Part shown: in pieces, positions 1-8,636 of the stretch
Layout of the letters: each line of letters opens with the position of its first letter
Numbering within the stretch: position 1 is the stretch's first letter
Origin: Planctomycetota bacterium
GTDB lineage: Bacteria; Planctomycetota; J058
Length of the DNA: 64,000 nucleotides
Reading direction: 5' to 3'
Assembly (NCBI GenBank): GCA_023954375.1
Contig: JAMLIC010000039.1
Span: 1 to 64,000 of the forward strand
Notes under the pieces: generated by a model
What the model was told of the DNA's origin: nothing
The model's database searches: none
Seen by the model: the letters and a program-made list of their open reading frames with translations, nothing else
Position numbers and translations under genes: made by a program

Positions 1-1346
1 GCGTAGACCGGCCGCGCCTCGTCGGGCGCCGGCCCGAGCATGGGCAGGTCGTCCTCGGGCGCCGGCGCCGGGCCCAGCGCCGGCAGGTCCTCCTCGGGGG
101 CCCCGACGGCGCCCGGGAGCGAGAGGAGCTCGGGGACCTCCTCCATGGACGCCGGCGGCAGGGCGGGCAGGACCTCGGTCTCGTGCCCCGCGGGCCGCGG
201 CGCGGCGGCCGTCCGCCCGCGCGGCTGCTGCATGGCGAAGACCTTGATCTCGAACCCCTGCTGCGCGCGGTGGAGCGCCGCGTAGTAGCAGGCGCCCTGG
301 ACGACGGCGAGCTCGGGGTCGATCACCTGCTCGGGGTCGCGGCCCGACGCGTCGGCGAGGAGCTTGCGTACCTGCGGCATGTAGGAGCTGCCGCCCACGG
401 GCAGGACGACGTCGATCTCGCTCCAGCGGGTCTTCGCCGCCTGGAGCACCGTGTCCACGTAGGTCTTCGTCTGCAGGAGGAGCGGCCGCGTGAGCTCCTC
501 GAACAGCTGGCGGCTGACGTCCACCTTGGCCGTCTTGCCGAAGGCGCGGCAGAAGACCGCGGCCTTCGTCTTCGACGAGAGCGAGACCTTCGCCGCCTCG
601 CAGCGGTTGCGCAGGTCCTGCTGCGCGGCGAGGTCCTCGCGGGGGTCCGCGCCGTGCTGCGCGGCGAACTCCTCGGCCACGTAGTTGAGGAGCTCGTCGT
701 CCCAGTCCTTGCCGCCCAGGCGGTGCTCGCCGGCGGTCGCCAGGACGCGCACGCAGCGCCCGTGCAGCTCGAGGACGGTCACGTCGAACGTGCCGCCGCC
801 GAGGTCGTAGACCATGGCGCGCACGCGGTCGCCCTTGGCGGCGTGGTGCAGGCCGTAGGCGAGCGCGGCGGCCGTCGGCTCGTTGAAGGTCGACAGCACC
901 TCGAGGCCGGCCATGGCGCCGGCCTCGGCCGTGGCGTGGCGCTCGAGGTCGCCGAAGTAGGCGGGGACGGTGACCACGGCCGAGGTCGGCCGGTCGCCCA
1001 GGCGCTCGTGGCACAGGTCGACGAGCGAGCGGAGGATGATCGCGGAGACGGCCTGCGGGGTGAGCGCCTGGCCGTCGACCTCGAAGCGCCAGTCGGGGTC
1101 GCCCATCTCGCGCTTGACGAACTCGACCACGCGCTCGGGGTGCTCGGCCGAGCGCTCCTTGGCCTCGCGGCCGACGAGGGGGCGGCCGCCGGGGGGGAAG
1201 AGGACCACCGACGGGACCTCGCGCTCCCCGGCGGCGGTGGGGACGACCTCGGCGCGCCCGAACGCGTTGAGGAACGCGATCGCCGAGAAGGTCGTCCCCA
1301 GGTCGATGCCGACGATCGGGCCGCTCGGCTCCGTCGCCACCGCCAC
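1..1346 (-). CDS. Hsp70-like (DnaK-family) ATPase, 3' end outside window
   Basis: Hsp70/actin-fold ATPase, probably a cytoplasmic chaperone-like protein. The nucleotide-binding domain is complete: phosphate-1 motif GIDLGTTFS near residue 13, phosphate-2 YDLGGGTFDVT near 178, adenosine motif PVGGSS near 315. After about residue 375 the chain becomes a Pro/Glu/Ala-rich tail instead of entering a recognisable beta-sandwich substrate-binding domain; it is still open at base 1, so a later domain cannot be excluded. The start is GTG (1346, or 1340 in frame), with a G-rich ribosome site (GGGAGGGGG) just upstream and a possible TACACT -10 box at 1375-1380 on the minus strand. It is divergent from the glycosyltransferase at 1463. 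There is no dnaJ/grpE partner nearby, so it is more likely a specialised Hsp70 paralogue than the main dnaK. Confidence 0.9.
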   Translation of the reverse strand, partial: MAVATEPSGPIVGIDLGTTFSAIAFLNAFGRAEVVPTAAGEREVPSVVLFPPGGRPLVGREAKERSAEHPERVVEFVKREMGDPDWRFEVDGQALTPQAVSAIILRSLVDLCHERLGDRPTSAVVTVPAYFGDLERHATAEAGAMAGLEVLSTFNEPTAAALAYGLHHAAKGDRVRAMVYDLGGGTFDVTVLELHGRCVRVLATAGEHRLGGKDWDDELLNYVAEEFAAQHGADPREDLAAQQDLRNRCEAAKVSLSSKTKAAVFCRAFGKTAKVDVSRQLFEELTRPLLLQTKTYVDTVLQAAKTRWSEIDVVLPVGGSSYMPQVRKLLADASGRDPEQVIDPELAVVQGACYYAALHRAQQGFEIKVFAMQQPRGRTAAAPRPAGHETEVLPALPPASMEEVPELLSLPGAVGAPEEDLPALGPAPAPEDDLPMLGPAPDEARPVY

Positions 1347-1462
1347 CCCCTCCCGCGCCTGCCCGCGGAGGGGGAGTGTAGCAGCGGCTCCTCGCCCGGG
1401 CGACGGCGCGGGGCGCGCGGGCCGTTAGAATCAGGGCGGCCCTGACCTCGGAGGGGGGGACG

Positions 1463-2323
1463 ATGAGCGCGACGAGCGAGACGCCGGCCGCGCCGGCGCG
1501 TGCGGCAGAGCAGGAGACCGAGGCGCCGCCGCTGCGCATCGCGATCTTCGTCATCGCCTACAACGCGGTCCGCCACCTGATCCGCACGATCGAGCGCATC
1601 CCGCCCGAGGTCGAGCGCAAGGTGACGGAGATCTTCGTGATCGACGACGCCAGCTCCGACAACACCTACTTCGCGGCGCTGGGCTACAAGGCCGAGCGGG
1701 GCCTGAAGAAGCTGAGCGTCTTCCGCAACGCCAGCAACCAGGGCTACGGCGGCAACCAGAAGGTCGGCTACCGCTACGCGCTCGACCGCGGGCACGACGT
1801 CGTCGTCATGCTCCACGGCGACGGGCAGTACGCGCCCGAGGCGCTGCCCGAGCTGCTCGCGCCGATCGAGCAGGGCGACGCCGACGTCGTCTTCGGCTCG
1901 CGCATGCAGGTGCAGGGGCGCGCGCTCGCGGGCGGCATGCCCCTCTACAAGTACGTCGGCAACCGCGTGCTCACGACCTTGCAGAACCAGCTCACGGGCC
2001 TCGGGATCTCCGAGTTCCACTCGGGCTACCGGCTCTACCGCGCGTCGGCCCTGCGGCAGGTGCCGTTCGAGTCGTTCAGCAACACGTGGCACTTCGACAC
2101 GGAGATCCTGCTGGCCGCGCACGAGCGCGGGCTGAAGATCGTCGAGCGGCCGATCCCGACCTACTACGGCGACGAGATCTGCCACGTCAACGGGATCCCC
2201 TACGCGCTCAACTGCACGGTCGTGAGCGCCCGCTACTGGTGGCTGCGGCGGCGCGGGCGACGCGCCTACCCGGGCCCGGCCGACGTGCCGCGCCTCGACC
2301 CCAACCACGACCACACCGCGTAG
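1463..2323 (+). CDS. Family 2 glycosyltransferase, dolichol-phosphate-mannose-synthase-like
   Basis: 286-residue GT-A fold enzyme that would transfer a sugar from a nucleotide donor to a lipid-phosphate or glycan acceptor at the cytoplasmic face. After a 24-residue Ala/Glu-rich lead, the fold starts at IAIFVIAYNA (about 27-35). The donor-binding IDDASSDN follows (about 60-67), and HGDGQY (about 118-123) is the metal-binding DxD equivalent. No transmembrane helix is visible. ATG 1463 is preceded by GGAGGGGGG, and a TAGAAT box lies at 1426-1431. The methyltransferase start follows the stop by 2 bases, so the three genes 1463-3674 look like one operon for modifying an envelope or secondary metabolite. 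The acceptor is unknown. Confidence 0.9.
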   Translation: MSATSETPAAPARAAEQETEAPPLRIAIFVIAYNAVRHLIRTIERIPPEVERKVTEIFVIDDASSDNTYFAALGYKAERGLKKLSVFRNASNQGYGGNQKVGYRYALDRGHDVVVMLHGDGQYAPEALPELLAPIEQGDADVVFGSRMQVQGRALAGGMPLYKYVGNRVLTTLQNQLTGLGISEFHSGYRLYRASALRQVPFESFSNTWHFDTEILLAAHERGLKIVERPIPTYYGDEICHVNGIPYALNCTVVSARYWWLRRRGRRAYPGPADVPRLDPNHDHTA

Positions 2324-2325
2324 AC

Positions 2326-3006
2326 GTGGCCGAGTACGCGTTCAAGGGCGCGCCCGGCAGCTCGCATCGCTGGGCGATCGAGGAGGTGGCCCGCCTGCCC
2401 GCGGGGCCGCTGCGCGTCCTCGACGTCGGCGCCGGGCGCGGCCACGTGGCGCGGGCGCTCCTGCGGGCGCGGCCGGCGCTGGAGGTGTGGGGGGTCGAGC
2501 CCGGCGACGACGCGCGGCGCGACCTGGCGAGCGTGGCCGCGCAGGCGCTCGCGGCGCTCGACGAGGTGCCGGCCGGGGCGGGGTTCGACGCGGCGCTGCT
2601 CCTCGACGTGCTCGAGCACGTCGCGACGCCCGAGGCGCTCCTCGCCGACGTCGTGGCGCGCGTGCGGCCCGGCGGGCGCCTGCTCGTCTCGGTGCCGAAC
2701 GTGGCCCACTGGTCGATGCGCGCCGCGCTGCTCGCGGGCGAGTTCCCCTACGCGGAGCGGGGGATCCTCGACCGCACGCACGTGCGCTTCTTCACCCGGC
2801 GCTCGCTCGGCGCGCTCCTGCGCGGCGCGGGGCTGGTGGTCGAGGCGGAGTCGGCGTCGATCGTGCCGCTCGAGCTGGCCCTGCCGGCGGGGCTGGCCGG
2901 TCGCGCGCCCGGGTGGCTGTTCGCGCGTCGGCTGCGGCAGGCGCTCGCCCGGGCCGCGCCCGGGCTGTGCGCGTTCCAGCTCCTCGCGCGGGCCCGGCGG
3001 CCGTGA
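2326..3006 (+). CDS. Class I SAM-dependent methyltransferase
   Basis: 226-residue Rossmann-type methyltransferase. Motif I is LDVGAGRGHVA (about 32-42), an acidic post-I segment sits in WGVEPGDDA, motif post-II is LLLDVLEHV, and motif post-III is RPGGRLLVSVPN. These are the marks of the Methyltransf_11/23 group that follow glycosyltransferases in glycan or lipid loci. GTG at 2326 was chosen because it follows the preceding stop by 2 bases and gives the full fold; longer starts would run antisense-like, Arg-rich sequence through the glycosyltransferase. The stop overlaps the next start (GTGA, 3003-3006), so it is translationally coupled to the phosphopantetheinyl transferase. The substrate cannot be told from sequence. 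Confidence 0.88.
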   Translation: MAEYAFKGAPGSSHRWAIEEVARLPAGPLRVLDVGAGRGHVARALLRARPALEVWGVEPGDDARRDLASVAAQALAALDEVPAGAGFDAALLLDVLEHVATPEALLADVVARVRPGGRLLVSVPNVAHWSMRAALLAGEFPYAERGILDRTHVRFFTRRSLGALLRGAGLVVEAESASIVPLELALPAGLAGRAPGWLFARRLRQALARAAPGLCAFQLLARARRP

Positions 3007-3674
3007 GCGAGGCGCTCGTCTGGCGCCTCGTCCCGGAGCGGGCGACCGACGAGGAGGTGGCGGCCGCGCGGGCCCTCCTCGCGCCCGAGGAGCGGGAGAA
3101 GGCCGACGCCTTCGCCCGCGAGGTCGACCGGCGGCGCTCGGCGCTCGTGCGCGCCGCCCTGCGGCGGGCGGTCGGCGGCGCGCTCGGCCTCGACCCGGCG
3201 CGGGTGCGCCTGGCGACGGGGCCGCGCGGCAAGCCGCTCGTGGCGGACGACCCCGGGCTCCACGTCAACGCGTCGCACACCGACGCTCTGGCGCTCGTCG
3301 CCCTGTCTCGCGCGGGGCCGGTCGGCGTCGACGTCGAGCGCCGGCGCGGCGACGTCGAGGCGCTCGACCTCGCCCGGCGCTACTTCGCCCCGGCCGAGGC
3401 GGCGCGGCTCGCCGCCCTGCCCGCGGGCGAGCGGGCGGGCGCGTTCCTGCGCCTGTGGACGCGCAAGGAGGCGCTCCTCAAGGCGGCCGGCCAGGGGCTC
3501 GGCGGCGGGCTCGACGTCGCGACGGGCGACGGCCCCGGCTGGGCCGCCGTCGACGCGCCGGGCCTGGGCGCCTTCTGGGTGAGCGACCTCGAGGTCGGGG
3601 CCGGGCACGTCGCGGCGCTGGCCGTCGGCCGCGAGGCGTGCGCGGCGCCGCTGGTGGTGTGGGTCAGCCCTTGA
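3003..3674 (+). CDS. 4'-phosphopantetheinyl transferase (Sfp/AcpT type)
   Basis: 223 residues. It transfers the 4'-phosphopantetheine arm of CoA to a serine of a carrier protein. The two family signatures are present and correctly spaced: GVDVE (about 106-110, Mg-binding Asp/Glu) and WTRKEALLKA (about 151-160, WxxKEA..K). An N-terminal half-domain (LLAPEEREKADAF...) makes it the two-lobed Sfp/HetI/AcpT type rather than a short AcpS. GTG 3003 overlaps the methyltransferase stop. Its presence with a glycosyltransferase and a methyltransferase hints at a glycolipid or polyketide-like product, but no synthase is in the window. The 3' end overlaps the convergent CPBP gene by 11 bases. Confidence 0.92.
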   Translation: MSEALVWRLVPERATDEEVAAARALLAPEEREKADAFAREVDRRRSALVRAALRRAVGGALGLDPARVRLATGPRGKPLVADDPGLHVNASHTDALALVALSRAGPVGVDVERRRGDVEALDLARRYFAPAEAARLAALPAGERAGAFLRLWTRKEALLKAAGQGLGGGLDVATGDGPGWAAVDAPGLGAFWVSDLEVGAGHVAALAVGREACAAPLVVWVSP

Positions 3675-4662
3675 GGAAGGCGTGGCGGGTGAGGTCGACG
3701 AGCGTGTGGGCCGTGACCGCCGCCCACAGGCCGAAGCGGCGGTAGGCGAGCCCGTAGAACACGCCGGCGACGGTGGCCAGGACCAGGTAGGCGAGCTGCT
3801 TCTGCAGGCCGACGGCGTTGTTCCAGTGCATGAGGCCGAAGGCGACCGACGACACGGCGAGCGACGTCCAGGCCTTGCGGAGGAGCGGGCGGAGCCCCGT
3901 GTCGAGGACGCCGCGGAAGAAGAGCTCCTCGGGCAGGGCGATCGTGAGCGCGATCGTGAGCGCGTGGAGGAGGGCGCCCGTGGGGCCGTACTTCGCCTCG
4001 GTCAGCTTGAGGAACCCGGTGAGGAACCCGACCGGCAGGGCGAGCAGGCCGAAGGCGACGAACGTGGCCACGCCGGCGCCCACCTCGCGCGCGCGCGGCG
4101 GCTGGAGCTCGAGCGGGCCCGGGCGGGCGAAGGCGCCGAAGGTCGCGGCGGCCAGGGCGGCGACGACCAGGGCGGTCGCCGCGTAGGCGTCGCCGGGGCC
4201 GGCGTAGAGGGGCTTGAACCAGCGCAGGTCCAGCGGGATCCACCAGACGAGCCAGACGAGCAGGCCGAGCCAGGTGAGGCGGCCGGGGTCGGGCTCGACG
4301 CGCAAGGCCAGGATCGGGACAGCGGCCCACAGGGCAAGGAGGACCGCCCAGTAGGGGTCGAAGCGCGTGGGCGCGGGGAGGACGAAGGTCCACAGGACGA
4401 GCGCGGCCGCGGCGGCGGCCGCGCGGCGCGGTCCGAGCGCGCGCAGGGCGGGGAGGGCGGCCGGGTGGAACAGGGCGACGAGGGCGCCGGCGGCGGGGGC
4501 GAGGACGAGCGCGACGAACCAGGGGTTCGTGTCGCCGAGCTTCATGTCGGCGGCGAGGCCGCGGCCGAGGGCCAGGCCGACGAGGAGGACGCCCAGGAGC
4601 ACGGAGAGGAGGACCGGCCAGGGGAGGGCGGCGCTTCCGTCGCGGTCGTTCACGGGGGCCAT
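3664..4662 (-). CDS. CPBP-family intramembrane metalloprotease
   Basis: 332-residue multi-spanning membrane protein of the CAAX-protease/bacteriocin-processing (CPBP, Abi) family. At least eight hydrophobic segments are visible. The three family motifs lie in the C-terminal half: EELFFRG (EExxxR, about 245), FGLMHW (FxxxH, about 275) and HTLVD (HxxxD/N, about 318), which supply the catalytic glutamate and metal ligands within the bilayer. ATG 4662 (MAPVND) was preferred over ATG 4674, which adds only four residues. It faces the divergent lipoprotein at 4788. The substrate is unknown; family members process prenylated proteins, peptides or membrane regulators. Confidence 0.88.
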   Translation of the reverse strand: MAPVNDRDGSAALPWPVLLSVLLGVLLVGLALGRGLAADMKLGDTNPWFVALVLAPAAGALVALFHPAALPALRALGPRRAAAAAAALVLWTFVLPAPTRFDPYWAVLLALWAAVPILALRVEPDPGRLTWLGLLVWLVWWIPLDLRWFKPLYAGPGDAYAATALVVAALAAATFGAFARPGPLELQPPRAREVGAGVATFVAFGLLALPVGFLTGFLKLTEAKYGPTGALLHALTIALTIALPEELFFRGVLDTGLRPLLRKAWTSLAVSSVAFGLMHWNNAVGLQKQLAYLVLATVAGVFYGLAYRRFGLWAAVTAHTLVDLTRHAFLKG

Positions 4663-4787
4663 TGAACCACGCAACCTCTGACCCGGCAGGCGCCCTGAAT
4701 CGGGGTGACGGCCGGCGCGTCACGACTCGAAGGCGCCGTCAGGTGACCGGGACGGGTCGTCGCTTGCGGAGGCGCGCGCCAAGGGCG

Positions 4788-5519
4788 ATGGTGATCGCGA
4801 TGACCGGACTGGCACCCACGCGCCTGCTCGCGGCCCTGGCGGCTCTGGCCCTCGCGGGGGCGGGCGGCGGCTGCTCCCTGCCGCCGCGGCTCGAGCACGT
4901 CGCGCACGAGGGCGGCGCGCCGGGGCGGACGGCCGAGCCGTTCGACTGGCCGCGCCCGGTGCGCGTGGGCGTGAAGCCCGACGGCGGCGGCCACGGGCGC
5001 CTGCACCGGCGCGTCGTGGGTGCCCTGCACGAGGGGTTCGACCGGCTGGTCGTCGACTACCGGCGCTCGAGGGCCACCGAGCCGGTCGACTACGTGGTGG
5101 ACGTCGACATCACCGTGCACGGCGAGCCGCACGGGACGAACTTCCTCGTCGTGTTCCCCGGCTTCGCGATCTTCATGCCCACGTGGTTCCCCCTGCGCTA
5201 CGACTACACGGTCACCACGACGGTCGACCTGACCGGCGCCGGCGGGCGGACGCGCACGCTGACGCTGACCGACCGCTTCCTCCTCCGCTACACGCCGGTG
5301 GGCGTCTCGGTCGGCGCCTACATCGGCCTCGGCTCGATCGTCTTTCCGCCCTTGCTCCTCTCCCCGCTGGTCACGGGCGGCGTGGCGGCGCTCGAGGAGT
5401 GGGATCCGCACGCGTTCAGCCTGGCGCTCTCGCGCGACCCCGAGGCGGGGCGGCGCTACGGGTCGAGGGTGGCGCAGGCCGTGCGCCACGCGATCGACGC
5501 GGACCTGCGGTTCGAGTGA
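4788..5519 (+). CDS. Putative lipoprotein, unknown function
   Basis: 243 residues. A hydrophobic signal (LLAALAALALAGAGGG) ends in a cysteine at about residue 29, suggesting a lipidated, outer-membrane or periplasmic protein, although the glycine-rich lipobox is not canonical. The body has a beta-rich middle (VDYVVDVDITVHG) and a hydrophobic hairpin near the C-terminus (GLGSIVFPPLLLSPLV, about 185-200), which may be a membrane-inserted segment. ATG 4788 (or 4800) places the signal peptide at the N-terminus; upstream in-frame codons would add an Arg-rich non-signal stretch. The stop overlaps the pdxA start. No family recognised. Confidence 0.7.
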   Translation: MVIAMTGLAPTRLLAALAALALAGAGGGCSLPPRLEHVAHEGGAPGRTAEPFDWPRPVRVGVKPDGGGHGRLHRRVVGALHEGFDRLVVDYRRSRATEPVDYVVDVDITVHGEPHGTNFLVVFPGFAIFMPTWFPLRYDYTVTTTVDLTGAGGRTRTLTLTDRFLLRYTPVGVSVGAYIGLGSIVFPPLLLSPLVTGGVAALEEWDPHAFSLALSRDPEAGRRYGSRVAQAVRHAIDADLRFE

Positions 5520-6481
5520 GGCCGCGCCTCGCCGTCTCGCTGGGCGACCCGGCCGGGATCGGGCCCGAGGTGGTGCTCGCCGCGCTCGCCCGCCCGGAGG
5601 TGGTCGCGCGCGCCGACGCCGTCGTCGTGGGCGACGCAGGGCTGATCGCGGCCGCCGCCGAGCGCCTCGGGCTGCCGGCGCCGGGGGCCGTGCACGCGCC
5701 GCCCGAGGTCGCCTGCGCCCCCGCGCGGCTGTTCGAGGGGCGGGCCAGCGCCGAGGGCGGGCGGGCGGCGGCGGCGGCCGTGCGCGCGGCCGTGGCGCTC
5801 GTCACCGGCGGCCAGGCCGACGCGCTGGTCACGGCGCCGCTCAACAAGGAGGCGCTGGGCCTCGCCGGCGAGCCCTACCCCGGCCACACGGAGCTCCTCG
5901 CCGCCGAGCTGAAGGCCCCGCGCGTGCGCATGCTCCTCCAGGGCGGGGCGCTGCGCGTCGTGCTCGTGACGATCCACGAGGCCCTGCGCGACGTGCCGCG
6001 GCTGGTCACGAGGGAGGCGGTGGTCGAGACGTGCGAGGTGGCGGCCGAGGGGCTCGCGCGGCTGGGCGTCGCCCGCCCGCGCCTGGCGCTGGCGGCCCTC
6101 AACCCGCACGCGGGCGACGGCGGCCGCTTCGGGCGCGAGGAGCTCGAGGTGCTCGCGCCGGCGGTCGAGGAGGCCCGCGCGCGAGGCCTCGACGTGACCG
6201 GCCCGCACCCGGCGGACACGCTCTTCGCGCGCGCGGCCCGCCCCGGCGCCGGGGTCGACGCGGTCGTGGCCTGCTACCACGACCAGGGGCTGATCCCGGT
6301 GAAGCTGGCCGCGTTCGGCAAGGCGACGAACATCACGCTCGGCCTGCCGATCCTCCGCACGTCGCCCGACCACGGGACGGCCTACGACATCGCCGGGCGG
6401 GGCGTCGCCGAGGCGGACAGCTTCGCGGAGGCGCTCCTCGTGGCGGCCGACCTCGTCGCGCGCGGCGCGAGGCGGCTGTAA
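5516..6481 (+). CDS. pdxA: 4-hydroxythreonine-4-phosphate dehydrogenase
   Basis: 321 residues, the usual PdxA length. The enzyme oxidises 4-phosphohydroxy-L-threonine in the DXP-dependent vitamin B6 route. Diagnostic features: the N-terminal SLGDPAGIGPE (about 8-18), VTAPLNKEA (about 103), and the metal-binding histidines in PGHTE (about 122), NPHAGDGG (about 196) and CYHDQGLIP (about 253). The C-terminal TSPDHGTAYDIAG binds substrate. GTG 5516 overlaps the lipoprotein stop at 5517-5519, implying coupled translation. No other B6 gene is nearby. Confidence 0.96.
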   Translation: MRPRLAVSLGDPAGIGPEVVLAALARPEVVARADAVVVGDAGLIAAAAERLGLPAPGAVHAPPEVACAPARLFEGRASAEGGRAAAAAVRAAVALVTGGQADALVTAPLNKEALGLAGEPYPGHTELLAAELKAPRVRMLLQGGALRVVLVTIHEALRDVPRLVTREAVVETCEVAAEGLARLGVARPRLALAALNPHAGDGGRFGREELEVLAPAVEEARARGLDVTGPHPADTLFARAARPGAGVDAVVACYHDQGLIPVKLAAFGKATNITLGLPILRTSPDHGTAYDIAGRGVAEADSFAEALLVAADLVARGARRL

Positions 6482-6543
6482 AGCCAGCCCTGATCGCGCG
6501 CCGATAGGGAGGCGAGGGGCCCCGGCCCCCAGGAGCCGACCCG

Positions 6544-7575
6544 ATGAAGCTGTTCCGCCAGAAGGACGAGCTGTTCGAGGTGATGTCCGCCCGGTCCGCG
6601 GACCGGCGGCGCGGGAGCGTCGGGGTGGGCGGACCGCCCGCCGCGCCCGCGGCCGCGACGCCGACGCCGACGACGGTGCCGCTGCCGCGGCCGGCCGTGG
6701 CCGCCGCTGGCCCGGTCGCCGCGCTGCCCCCGCGGCCGGCGCCGTCGATCGCGCCCGCGCCGACGCCCGCGCCGGCCGTCCGCCCGGCGCCGACGACGCT
6801 GTCGCCCGCGCCCACGGCGCGCCCGGCGCCGTCGATCAAGCCGACGAGCGCCGTCGGGCTCGGCCGGCCGGCGGCGAAGGCGTCGCTCTCGACGACGACG
6901 CGGCGCAACCACCTCGCGCCGGGCGGCGAGGTCGGCGACGACCTGCTGGAGCTGGACGGCGACGCGCTGGTGGTGGTGGACGACGGGTGGGAGGAGGCCG
7001 CGCCTCCGGGCCCCGAGCGGACGCTCGCGATCCGGGCCGACACGGCGATCGTCGGCGGGCTGCTCGCGGGCGGGCTCCTCGTGACGGCGTTCCTCATGGG
7101 GCGGACCTCGAGCACGCCGGAGGCGCCGGCCGAGCGGCCGATCACGCCGGTGGTGATCGCCGCCGCGCCCGAGCCCGGCGGGCCGCCGGCCGCCCCGTCC
7201 CAGCCCGGCGCGACGACGGTCTCGGCCGGCGCGCCGGCCGGCGGAGGCGGGACGACGCTCGCCGCGAGCGCGCCGGCGCCTGCGCCCGCCCGGGAGCCGA
7301 CCGAGGCGCGGACGGCGTCGCCTGGTAAGTTCGAGGTCCGCGTCTGCACGACGACGCCGGACAAGGCGCAGGCGCTGTCGAAGTGGTTGAATGAGGCGCC
7401 CCGATCGCCGATATTCGGGCGCGGGGACCTCCAGGTGGTCGTGAACGGGGGGAGCGTCAAGATCCAGGGGTTCATGCAGCGCGAGGCCGACGTGCTCTCG
7501 CGTGTGCGTGCCACGTCCGACCCGACGGGTGGGTCGGGGACCTTCCATGACGCCTACTTCGCCCCCGTGAGGTAG
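6544..7575 (+). CDS. Single-pass membrane protein with Pro/Ala-rich linkers, unknown
   Basis: 343 residues, family not recognised. Layout: a short charged N-terminus (MKLFRQKDELFEVM), about 130 residues of Pro/Ala/Thr low complexity, and one clear membrane helix (about 168-185, IVGGLLAGGLLVTAFLMG). A second Pro/Ala linker follows, and then a compact C-terminal domain of about 80 residues that begins FEVRVCTTTPDKAQALSKWL. The topology suggests a membrane-anchored protein with the folded C-terminal domain outside and the linkers acting as spacers. The ATG follows a G-rich stretch about 60 bases after pdxA. The DUF89 gene begins 9 bases after its stop, so the two are probably cotranscribed. Confidence 0.75.
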   Translation: MKLFRQKDELFEVMSARSADRRRGSVGVGGPPAAPAAATPTPTTVPLPRPAVAAAGPVAALPPRPAPSIAPAPTPAPAVRPAPTTLSPAPTARPAPSIKPTSAVGLGRPAAKASLSTTTRRNHLAPGGEVGDDLLELDGDALVVVDDGWEEAAPPGPERTLAIRADTAIVGGLLAGGLLVTAFLMGRTSSTPEAPAERPITPVVIAAAPEPGGPPAAPSQPGATTVSAGAPAGGGGTTLAASAPAPAPAREPTEARTASPGKFEVRVCTTTPDKAQALSKWLNEAPRSPIFGRGDLQVVVNGGSVKIQGFMQREADVLSRVRATSDPTGGSGTFHDAYFAPVR

Positions 7576-7584
7576 TGAACCGAC

Positions 7585-8562
7585 TTGAAGCCCAGGCCAG
7601 CCTGCCTGCCGTGCATCCTCCAGCAGACGTTCCGGGTCGCGCGCCAGGCGTCGAACGACGACTGGACGCAGCGCAAGGTCCTCAACGACGTCATGAAGGC
7701 GCTCGGCGAGACCGACTGGAACCGCAGCCCGGCGGACGTGCTCGGCGACGCGATCGGCAAGGCGCGGGAGATCTTCCGCGCCCCCGACCCCTTCGCCGAG
7801 CCGCGCGCCGAGGTGCAGCAGGAGCTCGCCGCGCTCGCGCAGGAGGTGCGCCAGCGCGTCGCCGCGGCCGACGACCCGTTCGCCCTGGCCGTGGCCGCGG
7901 CCACGGCGGCCAACGTCGTCGACGAGCTGATCCTCCGCCCCGTCGACCTCGCCGCCCAGCTCTGGGCCGGGGTCGACGACGGCTTCGCCCTGGGCCGGAT
8001 CGACCAGCTCCGCGACGCCGTCCAGAGCGCCCACCGGATCCTCTACCTCATCGACAACGCCGGCGAGGTCCTCTTCGACGCGATCGTCGTCGAGCAGCTC
8101 CGGCAGGCCGGCAAGCGCGTCCGCGTCGTCGCCCGCGGCGGCGGCCTCCTGCACGACGCCACGGCCGCCGACGCGCGCGACGCCGGCCTCGAGCCGCCGG
8201 CGTCGGACGCCGACCCCGCCGCCGAGCTCATCCCCGACCCCCAGCGCCTCCCGGACCTCCTCGAGCTCCCGCACGGCGTCCTCGGCACGCCCCTGCCGCC
8301 CACGCACAAGCACCTCAAGGAGGCGGTCGCCGAGGCCGACCTCGTGATCGCCAAGGGGTCGGCGAACTACGAGACCTTCACGGCCAAGCAGGCCAAGGTG
8401 CCCACGGTCGTCTACCTCCTCCGCGCCAAGTGCGAGCCCGTGGCCCAATCGCTCGGCGTCCCGGTCGGCAGCCTGGTCCTCCTCCGCTCCGCCGGCCAGC
8501 CCCGCACGGGCGTCATCAAGCGCCCGACGGCCGACCCAAACCCGCCTCCCACAACCGCTTAA
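7585..8562 (+). CDS. DUF89/ARMT1-like metal-dependent phosphatase
   Basis: 325 residues of the DUF89 damage-control phosphatase family, which hydrolyses side-product sugar or cofactor phosphates. The CLPC pair at residues 7-10 marks the Cys-containing subgroup. Metal-site motifs follow: LIDNAGEVLFD (about 153-163, with Asp and Asn ligands), GGGLLHDATAADA (about 190), and IAKGSANYET (about 255) in the C-terminal half. TTG 7585 is the start because the CxxC motif must be at the N-terminus and no ATG is available. The in vivo substrate is not predictable. Confidence 0.85.
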   Translation: MKPRPACLPCILQQTFRVARQASNDDWTQRKVLNDVMKALGETDWNRSPADVLGDAIGKAREIFRAPDPFAEPRAEVQQELAALAQEVRQRVAAADDPFALAVAAATAANVVDELILRPVDLAAQLWAGVDDGFALGRIDQLRDAVQSAHRILYLIDNAGEVLFDAIVVEQLRQAGKRVRVVARGGGLLHDATAADARDAGLEPPASDADPAAELIPDPQRLPDLLELPHGVLGTPLPPTHKHLKEAVAEADLVIAKGSANYETFTAKQAKVPTVVYLLRAKCEPVAQSLGVPVGSLVLLRSAGQPRTGVIKRPTADPNPPPTTA

Positions 8563-8583
8563 CTCCCAGCCATCGCCCCGCAG

Positions 8584-8611
8584 TTGCAACCCCGTGCGGC
8601 ACGGGTATCAT
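8584..8611 (+). promoter_or_regulatory. Sigma-70-like promoter for the small basic protein
   Basis: TTGCAA at 8584-8589 and TATCAT at 8606-8611 with a 16-base spacer, about 26 bases before the GTG at 8637. This is one of the best-formed -35/-10 pairs in the window, and the transcript would carry the AGGAG ribosome site at 8624-8628. Confidence 0.6.
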
Positions 8612-8636
8612 GCGCCGCCCAAGAGGAGTTTCCGTC

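Noticed and set aside
183..1445. Long plus-strand frame opposite the Hsp70-like gene
   Set aside because: Pure antisense shadow with Arg/Gly/Asp-rich, domain-free translation; the same holds for other long frames such as 13739-17278 minus, 59426-61240 minus and 3682-4665 plus.
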